Assembly (NCBI GenBank): GCA_035696245.1
Contig: DASRQW010000029.1
Coordinates: forward strand, 1 to 39,685
Direction: 5' to 3'
Length of the DNA stretch: 39,685 bases
Source of the DNA: Longimicrobiaceae bacterium
Lineage (GTDB): Bacteria; Gemmatimonadota; Gemmatimonadetes; Longimicrobiales; Longimicrobiaceae
The notes beneath the pieces were generated by a model that saw only the letters and a program-made list of their open reading frames with translations, was not told the DNA's origin and made no database searches. Both the position numbers and the translations under genes were made by a program. Of this stretch, positions 16,225 through 24,973 are shown piece after piece (position 1 is the stretch's first letter; every line of letters begins with the position of its first letter).

Positions 16225-17517
16225 TCACCCTCCAGCCCCAGCGTCCTCGCGCTCCGCGGCGGCGAGAAGCTGGCCGGCGATGACGAGCTTCTGCACCTCG
16301 GTGGTGCCTTCGTAGATGCGGAGCGCGCGGATCTCGCGGTACAGCTTCTCCACCGTGGCGCCGGAGACCACGCCGCGCCCGCCGAAGAGCTGCACGGCGG
16401 CGTCGATCACCTGCTGGGCGCTCTCGGTGGCGTGGAGCTTGGCCATGGCGGCCTCGCGGGTCACGCGCTCGGCGCCGGTGTCGCGCGTCCACGCGGCACG
16501 GTACACGAGCAACGCGCTGGTGTCCACCGCGAGCGCCATCTCGGCCAGCTTCGCCTGCGTGAGCTGGAAGTCGCTGAGCGGCTTGCCGAACGCCTGCCGC
16601 GTCCGCGTCCACCCGACCGCCTCATCGAGCGCCCGGCGCGCGAAGCCGAGAGCAGCCGCGCCGACGGTGGAGCGGAAGACGTCCAGCGTCCCCAGCGCGA
16701 CCTTCATCCCCGCGCCCTCGGCTCCGACCAGCGCGTCACGGTCTACGCGGCATCCGTCGAACCGCAGCGTGGCGAGGGGATGCGGGGCGATGACGTTTAT
16801 GCGATGCGTGACGGCCAGGCCGGGGTTGTCCGCGCCGACCACGAAGGCCGCGAACCCGCGCTCGCCTGCCTCGGGGAAGCGGCAGAAGACGACGTAGTGG
16901 TCCGCGATGCCGCCGTTGGAGATCCACGTCTTCTCGCCGTCGATCACGTAGCCGCCGTCCACCCGCCGCGCCGTGGTCCGCATCGCGGCGACGTCGCTGC
17001 CCGCGTCCGCCTCGGACAGCGCGAAGGCGGCGATGGCGTCGCCGCGCGCGACGGGCGGGAGGTAGCGCCGCTTCGCATCTTCCGACCCGAACAGCGAGAT
17101 GGGGCCCGTGCCGAGGCCCTGCATGGCGAAGGCGAAGTCCGCCAGCCCGTCCGCGTACGCCAGCGTCTCGCGCGCGAGGCAGAGGGAGCGCACCTCCAGC
17201 CGCTCGGTCGCGCCGCCGTACGCCGCGGGAACGGTGTAGCGCAGCCAGCCGGCATCGCCCAGGCGGCGGACGAGGGAGCGGCAGTGGGTGTCGACGGAGG
17301 CGGTGGAGGCCCCCTCCCCCAGCCCCTCCCCCAAAACTGCCTGGGGGAGGGGAGTCTGGTCCACGGCGGGGGAAGATTCCGGGCGTCGAGCGGGCGGGGC
17401 GGCTTCGGCAGACGGGTGGCCGGGGAGCTCGGCGGCGGTCCAGGCGGAGAGGCGGGCGGAGAGGGCGCGGTGGGCGTCGTCGAAGAAGGGCCAGGACAGG
17501 TAGGTGCGGTCTGGCAC
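16225..17517 (-). CDS. Acyl-CoA dehydrogenase carrying an in-frame palindromic repeat
   Basis: A 430-residue FAD-dependent acyl-CoA dehydrogenase that introduces a 2,3-double bond into acyl-CoA and passes electrons to ETF. Motifs include [18 protein letters not shown] (flavin/substrate signature), GEKTWISNG, the [12 protein letters not shown] helix, QLFGGRGV and the catalytic base Glu403 in IYEGTTE. The oddity is the N-terminal domain: about residues 40-75 form a Pro/Gly-rich insertion between the first helix and [11 protein letters not shown]. Of these, residues 55-70 ([16 protein letters not shown]) are encoded by a copy of the 45-nt dispersed palindrome. The GTG start is 2 nt after the crotonase stop. 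Confidence 0.93.
   Translation of the reverse strand: MPDRTYLSWPFFDDAHRALSARLSAWTAAELPGHPSAEAAPPARRPESSPAVDQTPLPQAVLGEGLGEGASTASVDTHCRSLVRRLGDAGWLRYTVPAAYGGATERLEVRSLCLARETLAYADGLADFAFAMQGLGTGPISLFGSEDAKRRYLPPVARGDAIAAFALSEADAGSDVAAMRTTARRVDGGYVIDGEKTWISNGGIADHYVVFCRFPEAGERGFAAFVVGADNPGLAVTHRINVIAPHPLATLRFDGCRVDRDALVGAEGAGMKVALGTLDVFRSTVGAAALGFARRALDEAVGWTRTRQAFGKPLSDFQLTQAKLAEMALAVDTSALLVYRAAWTRDTGAERVTREAAMAKLHATESAQQVIDAAVQLFGGRGVVSGATVEKLYREIRALRIYEGTTEVQKLVIAGQLLAAAEREDAGAGG
17310..17354. repeat. Dispersed G/C palindromic repeat, copy 3, inside a coding sequence
   Basis: These 45 nt are identical, in inverted orientation, to 37358-37402. The core CCCCTCCCCCA/TGGGGGAGGGG folds around AAACTGCC. 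It is read in frame by the acyl-CoA dehydrogenase gene on the minus strand without a stop codon. Confidence 0.9.
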
Positions 17518-17519
17518 GA

Positions 17520-18353
17520 TCAGGTGCCCTGGAAGACGGGCTTCTCCCTGGCCGCGAACGCGCGGAAGGCGCGGGCGAAGTCCTCGGTCTGCATGCAGAT
17601 GGCCTGCGCCTGCGCTTCGGCCTCGATCGCCTCGTCCACGCCCATCGACCACTCCTGGTGCAGGCAGCGCTTGGTGATACCGTGCGCGAACGTGGGGCCC
17701 GCGGCCAGCTCGGCGGCGAGGGAGAGCGCGTCGTCCAGCACCGCGTCCGGCTCGCAGATGCGGTTGAAGAAGCCCCAGCGCTCGGCCTCGTCGCCCATCA
17801 TCGTCCGCCCCGTGTACAGCAGCTCGCTCGCGCGACCCTGGCCGATGATGCGCGGCAGGATGGCGCACGCGCCCATGTCCGCGCCGGACAGGCCGACCTT
17901 GGTGAAGAGGAAGGCGACCTTGCTGCGGGCGGTGCCCAGCCGCAGGTCGCTCGACATCGCCACGATGGCGCCCGCGCCCACGCACACACCGTCGATGGCG
18001 GCCACGATGGGCTGGGGGCAGCCGCGCATGGCCTTCACTAGGTCGCCGGTCATGCGGGTGAAGGCGAGCAGGTCGTCCATCCGCCCCTCGTCCTTCATCT
18101 TCACGAGCGGACCGATGATGTCGTGTACGTCGCCGCCCGAGCAGAAGTTGCCGCCCGCCCCGGTCACGACCACGACCTTCACGTCCGTGGCGAACGAGAG
18201 CTGGCGGAAGTGGTCGCGCAGCTCGCCGTAGCTCTCGAAGGTGAGCGGGTTCTTGCGCTCCGGCCGGTCCAGCGTGACCACGCCCACCTTGCCGCTCACC
18301 CGCCAGCCGAAGTGCACGGGGCTCAGATCGGCGGCGGCGATGCGTGTGGTCAT
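17520..18353 (-). CDS. Enoyl-CoA hydratase/isomerase (crotonase family)
   Basis: A 277-residue crotonase-fold enzyme that hydrates or isomerises an enoyl-CoA. The oxyanion-hole motif [12 protein letters not shown] and the second loop [20 protein letters not shown] are clear. The positions usually occupied by the catalytic Glu pair read [11 protein letters not shown], so Asp may replace one Glu, as in ring-opening or hydrolase members of the family. The family-typical length and the ATG at 18353 give a conventional N-terminus. Two nt separate it from the acyl-CoA dehydrogenase gene. In aminobenzoyl-CoA clusters such enzymes act on the non-aromatic CoA intermediates. Confidence 0.92.
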   Translation of the reverse strand: MTTRIAAADLSPVHFGWRVSGKVGVVTLDRPERKNPLTFESYGELRDHFRQLSFATDVKVVVVTGAGGNFCSGGDVHDIIGPLVKMKDEGRMDDLLAFTRMTGDLVKAMRGCPQPIVAAIDGVCVGAGAIVAMSSDLRLGTARSKVAFLFTKVGLSGADMGACAILPRIIGQGRASELLYTGRTMMGDEAERWGFFNRICEPDAVLDDALSLAAELAAGPTFAHGITKRCLHQEWSMGVDEAIEAEAQAQAICMQTEDFARAFRAFAAREKPVFQGT

Positions 18354-18393
18354 GCGGCGGGGCTCCGGGGGATGTGCGCGACGGAGGGAGATG

Positions 18394-18450
18394 CCCCCTC
18401 CCGCTTCGCTTAGGCTCGCACCCTCCCCCGCAAGCGGGAGAGGGTTGGGG
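18394..18450. repeat. Dispersed G/C palindromic repeat, copy 4
   Basis: It shares CGCTTAGGCTCGCACCCTCC and GGGAGAGGGTTGG with copy 1, but its loop region is CGCAAGCG instead of ACAAACTGCG. It lies in the 229-nt gap between the SDR and crotonase genes and could make a hairpin that uncouples their expression. Confidence 0.75.
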
Positions 18451-18582
18451 GTTCGGTGCGTTTCGGACGGTGCGGGTGCAGACGGATGCATCGGGGTTAG
18501 TCCGCGAAGGCGGACTTTGCGCGGTCGTTGCCGCGGTTTCAACCGCCGGGCTTGGGCATCGACCTCGTCCGCGTCTCCCGCA

Positions 18583-19395
18583 TCACCCCGGCATCACTTC
18601 GCCGCCGGCGACGGCGAGGGCCTGGCCGGTGACGGCGCTGGCGGCGGGGCTGCACAGCCACGCGACGGCGGCGGCGACCTCTTCCGGCTCGATCAGCGTG
18701 CCGCGCGGGTTGATGCGCGTGAGCATCTTCAGCGCCTCGTCGCGCGTCTTGCCGAGGGCGGCGACCAGGCCGTCCATGGCGGCGCGGGCCATGTCGGTGT
18801 CCGTGTAGCCGGGGCAGACGGCGTTGACGGTGATGCCCAGCTTGGCCGTCTCCAGCGCCAGCGCGCGCGTGAGGCCGATCACGCCGTGCTTGGCCGCGCA
18901 GTACGCCGCCGTCTTCGGGTAGCCGCGCAATCCGGCGGTGGAGGCGACGTTGACGATGCGGCCGGCGCGCGCGGCCTCCATGGCCGGCAGCACCTGGCGC
19001 GTACAGAGATAAGTGCCGGTCAGGTTCACCGCCAGCATGCGGTCCCACTGCTCGCGCGGCATCTGGGCGAAGGGCGCGCTGTCCGCCTGGCCCGCGTTGT
19101 TCACCAGCACGTGCGGGTCGCCCAGCACCTCGCGCGCGGCGGCGAAGGCGCGCTCCACCGACGCCTCGTCGGCCACGTCGCACACCTGCGCGCGCGCCTC
19201 AACGCCCCAGCGCTCGCGCAGCGCCGCCGCGCCCGCGCTTACGCTCTCGCGCGTGCGGCCCATGAGCGTGACGTTCGCGCCCAGCCGCGCCAGCTCCTCC
19301 GCCACCGCCGCGCCGATGCCGCGCCCGCCGCCGGTGACCACCGCGTGCCGTCCGGCCAGGTAGCGTCCGTCGGAGGGAAGTGCCGCGTGGGGCAT
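18583..19395 (-). CDS. Short-chain dehydrogenase/reductase of the catabolic cluster
   Basis: A 270-residue classical SDR with TGGGRGIG (21-28), NNAG (99-102), Ser152, Tyr165 and Lys169, and the C-terminal [13 protein letters not shown] signature of FabG-like proteins. Oxidation of a 3-hydroxyacyl-CoA formed by the crotonase is the likely job. ATG 19395 is chosen because it precedes the conserved ADH-fold start by 18 residues; there is no strong ribosome site. It is the first gene of the minus-strand cluster that runs to 12269, though a repeat-bearing gap separates it from the crotonase. Confidence 0.92.
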   Translation of the reverse strand: MPHAALPSDGRYLAGRHAVVTGGGRGIGAAVAEELARLGANVTLMGRTRESVSAGAAALRERWGVEARAQVCDVADEASVERAFAAAREVLGDPHVLVNNAGQADSAPFAQMPREQWDRMLAVNLTGTYLCTRQVLPAMEAARAGRIVNVASTAGLRGYPKTAAYCAAKHGVIGLTRALALETAKLGITVNAVCPGYTDTDMARAAMDGLVAALGKTRDEALKMLTRINPRGTLIEPEEVAAAVAWLCSPAASAVTGQALAVAGGEVMPG

Positions 19396-19714
19396 GTCGC
19401 GTGGGTTCTCGGGAGATGTGGACCGGCGGGGTCGCCGCGAGCGCATCTTCCGTCTTCGGGAGATGAACGGCGGACGCGCGGCGGATGCGATTCTCGCACG
19501 CCCGGCGGCGAGCCGCAAGGCGGGAGACGAGTCGTCGGATGCGCATCCTCAGAAATCCCGCGCCCGGCGTCCGGCGGATGCGCGGCGTCGGGTGGGGCGA
19601 TGCCCCACGGCGGTCGCGGAGAGGTCCCGATCCCCGCGGTTTCCATCTCCCGGCAGCTTTGGTGAGCGTGGGAGGGTCCACGCGCGCCACGCCACCCAGC
19701 GACCGGAGGCCGCG
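19396..19714. other. Divergent intergenic region
   Basis: This is 319 nt between the SDR gene (minus) and a small membrane protein gene (plus). It has no credible gene. It contains three copies of the word CGGGAGATG or its complement (19410, 19457, 19644) and several GGATGCG words. Promoters for both flanking genes should be here but no clear hexamer pair stands out. Confidence 0.45.
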
Positions 19715-20104
19715 GTGAACGCCAACGAAGCCCCGCCCCGCCCGCCGGAGCGCGCCTGGACGGTGCTAGCCGGGTACGGCCGCCGCCCCGCACGGCTGGT
19801 GGTGACGCGCCAGGGCCGCACCGCGTGGATGCTCCGCACCGCCGCCGCGCTCGTGGCGTGGATCGGCGGGACGGCGGCGACGCTGGCGTTCACGTTCGAC
19901 CCGTTCGTGGCGTCGCTGCCGGGAATGCTGGGCGGGGCGTTCGCCTTCCGCACGTGGCGCGGGCGGTACGCGGTCCAGAGCTTCCGCGGCGAGTGCCCGG
20001 CGTGCGGCGCGGCGCTGCTCATCAAGCCGGGCGCCCGCATCGGCCTGCCGCACAAGCTGGTCTGCTACGCCTGCCACCACGAGCCGCACCTCGCGGCCGT
20101 CTAG
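19715..20104 (+). CDS. Small membrane protein with C-terminal zinc ribbon
   Basis: A 129-residue protein. GTG start with GGAGG 5 nt upstream. The N-terminal 35 residues are basic and soluble; two hydrophobic segments follow (about 42-60 and 64-80), then a C-terminal four-Cys knuckle, CPACG and CYACHH, 24 residues apart, which should bind zinc. I do not recognise a named family. The fold (two helices plus ribbon) is common in uncharacterised envelope proteins. Confidence 0.75.
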   Translation: MNANEAPPRPPERAWTVLAGYGRRPARLVVTRQGRTAWMLRTAAALVAWIGGTAATLAFTFDPFVASLPGMLGGAFAFRTWRGRYAVQSFRGECPACGAALLIKPGARIGLPHKLVCYACHHEPHLAAV

Positions 20105-20242
20105 CCCTACATCTACCGACCCGCCTCCGAACGTCCCGCCGACGCGGACGGACAGCACTCCTTCTACCGTCCCTCGAGCGTCGGCCCGACTCTCCGGCCG
20201 GACGGCTTCTCATCTACGAACCGCCCGTCGATCCGCGTCTGA

Positions 20243-21061
20243 CTACGCGAGGCTGGGCGCGGCGAACGATTGGAAGGCGGGGTCGTTCGCGGCGTGGGCA
20301 GGCATGCGCGGGTGCGTCTGCTCGCCCTGCGCGAGGACGCGGATGTTGTGGCGCACGTCGCGGCTCTCGCACGAGCGGATGGCGTACACGAGCGGGCCGG
20401 GGCAGAGCACGGCCTCGCCCAGCGCGACGGCTTCCAGGTCGCGCACGCCGATCACCCACTCCTGCTGCTCGGGGCCGAGCGGCGCCAGCTCGGTGGCGAG
20501 ACGCCAGGCCAGGTCGCGCGCGCCGCGCATGCCCACGCCCGCGAGCTTCAGCTCCAGCGCCTGCGCGCACGAGGTGAGCACGCGGAAGCCGGGCGACTCC
20601 TCGTCGATCTCGTGCTCCACGATGGGCGTGAGCGCGGCCAGGATGTCGTTGATGCGGTCGAAGTCGCCCCGCAGCCCAGCGAGCGCGGCGCCCGGGCAGG
20701 TGCGCGCGGCGGCGATGCCCAGGTCCAGGTCGATGTGGGCGTTCATGCCGATCATCAGGTGCTGGAGCACGATGTGGTCGTCGTCCGCCGCGGCGGCGAA
20801 GGCCTGCGCCCATGCGTGCGTGGGCCGGCCGCCGCGCGCGTGCGTGTCGTACGCGTCGAGGTAGCGGCAGGCGAACGTCACGTCGAGCCGCTCCATGCGC
20901 GGCCCGTCCTGGAAGCGGCCGGCGGCGATGCCGTCGCGGACGGCACGGGTGACGCGGCCGTACAGCGCGGCGAAGTAGCCCAGCCGGTCGCCCCGGCGCT
21001 CGCAGTCGTCCACGATCGCGTCCAGCCGCGCGATCACGCCGTCTATGGTGGTGGGCAGCAT
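20243..21061 (-). CDS. DUF5995 family protein
   Basis: A 272-residue all-helical protein. The segment RMERLDVTFACRYLDAYDTH (about residues 55-74) and HLMIGMNAHIDLDLGIAAA (about 101-119) match the hallmark stretches I recall for DUF5995, in which conserved His/Asp residues suggest a metal site; this is unproven. No signal peptide. It is transcribed towards the plus-strand zinc-ribbon gene, with a 138-nt gap. Function unknown. Confidence 0.8.
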   Translation of the reverse strand: MLPTTIDGVIARLDAIVDDCERRGDRLGYFAALYGRVTRAVRDGIAAGRFQDGPRMERLDVTFACRYLDAYDTHARGGRPTHAWAQAFAAAADDDHIVLQHLMIGMNAHIDLDLGIAAARTCPGAALAGLRGDFDRINDILAALTPIVEHEIDEESPGFRVLTSCAQALELKLAGVGMRGARDLAWRLATELAPLGPEQQEWVIGVRDLEAVALGEAVLCPGPLVYAIRSCESRDVRHNIRVLAQGEQTHPRMPAHAANDPAFQSFAAPSLA

Positions 21062-21096
21062 CGTCTCCCTCGGTTACGTGAAGGTGCTCGGGCGGC

Positions 21097-21948
21097 CTAC
21101 TTCTTCCGCTTCTTGTTCTTCTTCCGCGCCTGCTTCTCGGCCTTCTTCTTCCGCTTGGCCTTCTCCGCCTCGCGCGGGGAGGTGCGCTGCCACCCCGTCC
21201 CGCCCGACCCGAAGTCGTCCGCGCCGCCTGGCTCGCGCATCGGGAAGACCGGGAAGAGAGGACGGCGCGGAACCGTCCGCTCCTTGCGCAGCCCCATCGC
21301 GATCTCGATGTCCTCCAGGTCGCCGGTGACGACCGGGTCGATGCCGCGAGCCCCGTACACGGTCTCGATCAGGGGCATGGCCTCGGCTGCCCGCAGGTCC
21401 ATCAGGTGGCTGGCGACGATCGAGCTCACGACCACCTCGTTCGTCTCGTACAACTCCAGCTTGGCCGTGAGCGCGGCGACCACCTCGGCGCGCAGGTCGG
21501 GGTGGGCCCGCGCGATCTCGACCAGCGCGTCGCCCGCAGCGGCCTGCACGAAGTCGTCGTCCGCGATCCCATCGTCGAACAGCACCTGCCTGGCGGGCTC
21601 CAGCGCCGCGGCCCCGATGCGGCCCAGCGCCAGCGGGATCACCTCGGCCGGGTAGTCGCTCTCGTGGTAGCGCACCAGCGCGTCCAGCAGCACGGGAACG
21701 GCCTCGGGCGCGCCCAGCTCCCCCAGGATGCGCCACGCGTGGACGGGCCCCCAGAAGTCCGCGCCGCCGGTCTCCATCCCCTCGTCCTCGACGTCGCTCT
21801 CCGAGAAAAGCGCGTCGTCCACGGCCATCCGCAACAGCTCCGGCAGGTGCTCGCCCCCGATGCCCAGCGACTCGGCGGAACGCTCGGCGTCGTGCGCTCC
21901 GCCCAGCTCCAGCAGCGCGCTCACCGGCGGCGTGTAGCTCTGTTCCAT
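21097..21948 (-). CDS. DUF1186/HEAT-repeat-like protein with Lys-rich tail
   Basis: A 283-residue helical-repeat protein. A W-x-P-VHAWRILGELGAPEAVPVLLDAL stretch and successive EVIPLALGRIG, DALVEIARAH and SSIVASHLMDLRAAEAMPLI units look like HEAT/DUF1186 repeats. The last 25 residues are almost all Lys, Arg, Ala and Glu and probably bind nucleic acid or are disordered. Start ATG 21948 has AAGGGA upstream; the frame is open further upstream but without a usable site. It is divergent from the AI-2E transporter family gene, with a shared 146-nt control region. Confidence 0.75.
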   Translation of the reverse strand: MEQSYTPPVSALLELGGAHDAERSAESLGIGGEHLPELLRMAVDDALFSESDVEDEGMETGGADFWGPVHAWRILGELGAPEAVPVLLDALVRYHESDYPAEVIPLALGRIGAAALEPARQVLFDDGIADDDFVQAAAGDALVEIARAHPDLRAEVVAALTAKLELYETNEVVVSSIVASHLMDLRAAEAMPLIETVYGARGIDPVVTGDLEDIEIAMGLRKERTVPRRPLFPVFPMREPGGADDFGSGGTGWQRTSPREAEKAKRKKKAEKQARKKNKKRKK

Positions 21949-22094
21949 CGTCCCTTCCTCAACGAGTGTGATTTCGGTTGATGTGCGGCAGCGCCGCACC
22001 GCCCGGCCGGGCGCGCGATGCTGCGGCACGATATGTTCGTGGGCGAGGCACCGCACGGCTTTCGGCCGCCGTGCCCCCACCGCACAGGACACGC

Positions 22095-23309
22095 ATGAGC
22101 ATCGATCGCAACCGAGGCACCGGCGACGACGACGGTTTCGTCGACAAGCTGCGCGGCCCAGACTCCGTGCTTACGCCCGACGTGGATCCGCGGGCCGACG
22201 CGGAGCCCAACGCCCCCGGCGGGCCCGAGCCCGATACCGGCAAGCTGGGCGAGGCCATGCGCCGCAGCCCGCGCGTACGCAACATCGGCCTCACCATCCT
22301 GGTGGTGCTGGCGGTGTTCTACACGCTGTACTTCGCCCGCGGGTTCTTTCTGCCCGTGGTGTTCGCCATGCTCTTCAACTTCCTGCTCAGCCCGGCCATC
22401 CGCGCGCTGAACCGGCTGCGCATCCCCTCGCCGCTGGGCGCCGCGCTGGTCATGCTGGCGCTGCTGGGCGGGCTGGGGCTGGGCATCTGGCAGCTCGCCG
22501 ACCCGGTGCAGAGCTGGATCTCGCGCGGCCCGCAGAGCTTCACCAGCACGGTGACCAAGCTGCGCAAGCTGGGCCGCCCCGTGGCACAGGTGAGCCGCAC
22601 GGCCGACCAGGTGGAGAAGGCGACCAACGCCGTCGCCGGGCCCACGCGCACGCCCGAGGTGGTGGTGAAGGGCCCCAGCTTCGGCGAGCGCCTGTTCGGC
22701 ACCACGCAGACGCTGGTCACGTCGGCGCTCGAGGTCATCATCCTCCTCTACTTCCTGCTGGCGGCGGGCGACCTCTTCCTCCAGAAGCTCGTGGGCGTCC
22801 TGCCCAACCTGAACGACAAGAAGACGGCGGTGCGCATCGCGCGGCAGATGGAGGCGTCGGTATCCACGTACCTGCTCACGCTGGCGATGCTGAACACCGT
22901 GCTGGGCTGTGCCGTCGCGGCGGTCATGTGGGCGCTGGGAATGCCCAACCCGGTGCTGTGGGGCGTGCTGGCCGGGCTGCTGGAGTTCGTGCCGTACGTT
23001 GGCGCGGCGACCATGCTGGCGGTGCTCTCCATCGCCGGGCTGGCGACGTTCGACAAGGTGGGGCACGCGCTGCTGGTGCCCGCCTGCTACCTGCTCGTCA
23101 ACTTCGTGCAGGCGAACTTCCTGGCCCCCACCGTCATGGGCCGCCGCCTCACGCTGAACCCCGTCGCCATCCTCATCGGCCTGGCGCTGTGGTGGGAGAT
23201 GTGGGGCGTGGCCGGCGTCTTCATCGCCGTCCCCCTCCTGGCCACCTTCAAGATCTGCTGCGACCACATCGAGACCCTCGCCCCCGTCGGCGAGTTCCTC
23301 AGCAAGTAA
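22095..23309 (+). CDS. AI-2E transporter family (PerM-like) membrane protein
   Basis: A 404-residue polytopic inner-membrane protein of the UPF0118/AI-2E family (TqsA, PerM, YtvI). A charged N-terminal tail of about 60 residues is followed by hydrophobic segments at about 64-80, 83-99 and 113-134, a soluble helical middle section, then the conserved region LLEFVPYVGA (typical PYxG motif) and FLAPTVMGRRLTLNP near the C-terminus. Members export small molecules, and some act in Na+/H+ antiport; substrate unknown here. ATG 22095 has AGGA upstream. A perfect 34-bp palindrome follows 4 nt after the gene. Confidence 0.93.
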   Translation: MSIDRNRGTGDDDGFVDKLRGPDSVLTPDVDPRADAEPNAPGGPEPDTGKLGEAMRRSPRVRNIGLTILVVLAVFYTLYFARGFFLPVVFAMLFNFLLSPAIRALNRLRIPSPLGAALVMLALLGGLGLGIWQLADPVQSWISRGPQSFTSTVTKLRKLGRPVAQVSRTADQVEKATNAVAGPTRTPEVVVKGPSFGERLFGTTQTLVTSALEVIILLYFLLAAGDLFLQKLVGVLPNLNDKKTAVRIARQMEASVSTYLLTLAMLNTVLGCAVAAVMWALGMPNPVLWGVLAGLLEFVPYVGAATMLAVLSIAGLATFDKVGHALLVPACYLLVNFVQANFLAPTVMGRRLTLNPVAILIGLALWWEMWGVAGVFIAVPLLATFKICCDHIETLAPVGEFLSK

Positions 23310-23312
23310 CCC

Positions 23313-23346
23313 TGCGAGACGGGAGATGCGCATCTCCCGTCTCGCA
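23313..23346. terminator. Perfect 34-bp palindrome between convergent genes
   Basis: The arm TGCGAGACGGGAGATGC (23313-23329) is followed directly by its exact complement. It is made of two back-to-back copies of the CGGGAGATG word. It could act as a bidirectional terminator after the AI-2E family gene, though no T-tract follows. Confidence 0.6.
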
Positions 23347-23565
23347 TGAACCACCAGATCTCCGCCGTCCGAGATGTGGCGCCCTCAACCGCTTGGTGGG
23401 GGCGCACCTGCGTGCGCGCCCGTCTTCCGCAGCGAACCTCTCCGGCGACTTGCCGTGCTGCGGCAGCACTGGCCGACACGCAGGTCGGCCCCTACCGGTC
23501 CGCAGCGATGTTTGGCCTTCCCCGGCCTCGCATCGCCTCGGAGATACTGTCGTGGCGGGCTGGCG

Positions 23566-24141
23566 TCAACTGAGTCGGCTTGGCGGGAACGCGGGGTGGG
23601 AGCGGACGCGAGCGGCCTGTGCGAGGTGGCGCTGCTCGTGGGCGACCATCAGCTCCAGCGCCTCCGCGGCGGTGAAGCGGAGGATGCGCGCCACGGGCGA
23701 CGAGATCTTCACCTTTTGCGGATCGCGCCCGCGCGCCTGGACGATGAGGTCGCCGAGGGTTCGCTGCGAGGCGGCGAAAGCTTCCGCGGCACCTGCGGGT
23801 GCGGGCGCCGCATCCGGGCGGAAGCGCCGGGGCGCCTTCATCCGCGACTTGCCCTGCGGTCCGACGGCGCGGATGAACCAGCGCGCCAGCATGCGCGGCC
23901 GGTACTCGCCCTCCGGCGCGCCGGGCGGCGCAGCAGCGAGCGCGGACCGCAGCGGCGCGAAGTAGAGCTCGTTGGTGACGCGCAGGTGGTCCAGGCACTG
24001 GGCGATGCTCCAGGCGCCCTCCGCGGGCGGCCACGCGAGCTGCGCGTCCGTGAGCCCCGCAGCCAGCGCCTCCGCCTCGCGAGTCGCGGCGTCCGCATCC
24101 CGCTCCAGCCGGTCCAGCAGTTCCGCCGCGGTGATCCCCAT
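23566..24141 (-). CDS. DinB family protein
   Basis: A 191-residue four-helix-bundle protein of the DinB/YfiT superfamily. The metal-binding His triad is in place: His52 in CLDHLRVTN, and His168 and His172 in AHEQRHLAQ. WSIAQCLDHL is the usual signature. In Firmicutes and Actinobacteria relatives are thiol-dependent S-transferases (bacillithiol or mycothiol), so a link to the bacilliredoxin elsewhere in the window is possible but unproven. AGGAG lies 7 nt before the ATG, and the word CGGGAGATG overlaps that start codon. Confidence 0.9.
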   Translation of the reverse strand: MGITAAELLDRLERDADAATREAEALAAGLTDAQLAWPPAEGAWSIAQCLDHLRVTNELYFAPLRSALAAAPPGAPEGEYRPRMLARWFIRAVGPQGKSRMKAPRRFRPDAAPAPAGAAEAFAASQRTLGDLIVQARGRDPQKVKISSPVARILRFTAAEALELMVAHEQRHLAQAARVRSHPAFPPSRLS

Positions 24142-24205
24142 CTCCCGTCTCCTGTCCTGGTACGCTCGAGATCCCGATCCATCCGCTCGTGTTCGACCGA
24201 AGAAC

Positions 24206-24282
24206 CTCACGCGGAGACGCGGAGTCGCGGAGAACAACCCGCTTCTCTGCCGTTCTCCGCGCCCTCCGCGGCTCCGCGTGAG
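24206..24282 (-). repeat. 77-bp inverted repeat, copy B
   Basis: Same length and ends as the copy at 3601-3677 but in opposite orientation. The outer arms are CTCACGCGGAG/CTCCGCGTGAG, with differences concentrated in the middle. It lies between the DinB and cyclophilin genes, where it may serve as a terminator-like hairpin for the latter. Confidence 0.8.
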
Positions 24283-24328
24283 CCCGCCGTTCTGGATGGT
24301 GGAGGTGCAGCCCGCGCGACGGGAAAAG

Positions 24329-24973
24329 CTACCGCATCCGGGTGATGGAGAGGATGCGCACCGGGGTCCGCAGGCGCTCGCCCTCGGCGGGGAGGCCCTG
24401 GATGCGGCGCACCACGTCCATCCCGTCCTCCACCCGCCCGAACACCGCGTAGCCCTGGCCGTCCGGCGTCTCGTCGCGCCAGTCCAGGTACGGCTGGTCG
24501 CCGAGAACGACGAAGAACTCCGAGCGCGCGCTGTTGGGCGGTCCGAACCGCGCCATCGACACGGCCCCGTCCACGTGCTTCAGCCCCGTTTTCCTGGTGC
24601 TCTCCAGGGGGATGGGCGGCAGCAGGCGCGTGGAGTCGCCGTACCACTGCCCGCCCTGCACGATGCCCGTCGTCCCCTGGAACGGCACCGCAGGGTCCTT
24701 GCGGATGCGGTAGAAGGCCGCGCCCGCGTACCGCCCCTCGTCCACGTAGCGGAGGAAGTTCGCCGCGGTGACGGGTGCCTTGTCCGCCAGCACCTCCACC
24801 GTCACGTCGCCCAGGTCCGTGTGGATCCGCACGCGCGGGTGCGTCTGGCCCGACGCGGGCCCGCACGCCGCGAACGCCAGGACCAAAGCCGCCCCACGCA
24901 CCGCCGGCGCGAGAAAGCGTCCGGCGAGCGTCCTCGTCTCAAGTTCCTTCCGCGCTCCGGCCATCCGTGTCAT
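24329..24973 (-). CDS. Peptidyl-prolyl cis-trans isomerase, cyclophilin type, probable lipoprotein
   Basis: A 214-residue cyclophilin-fold isomerase that speeds proline isomerisation in protein folding. The N-terminus carries a signal with a possible lipobox ending at Cys37 (LAFAAC), so it should be exported. The catalytic domain has DLGDVTVEVLADKAPVTAANFL, AFYRIRKD, IVQGG, and SARSEFFVVLGDQPYLD. The usual Phe-x-R active-site stretch reads FYRI, which keeps the Arg. Start ATG overlaps the stop of the upstream lipoprotein gene by 4 nt, so the two are coupled. Confidence 0.9.
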   Translation of the reverse strand: MTRMAGARKELETRTLAGRFLAPAVRGAALVLAFAACGPASGQTHPRVRIHTDLGDVTVEVLADKAPVTAANFLRYVDEGRYAGAAFYRIRKDPAVPFQGTTGIVQGGQWYGDSTRLLPPIPLESTRKTGLKHVDGAVSMARFGPPNSARSEFFVVLGDQPYLDWRDETPDGQGYAVFGRVEDGMDVVRRIQGLPAEGERLRTPVRILSITRMR

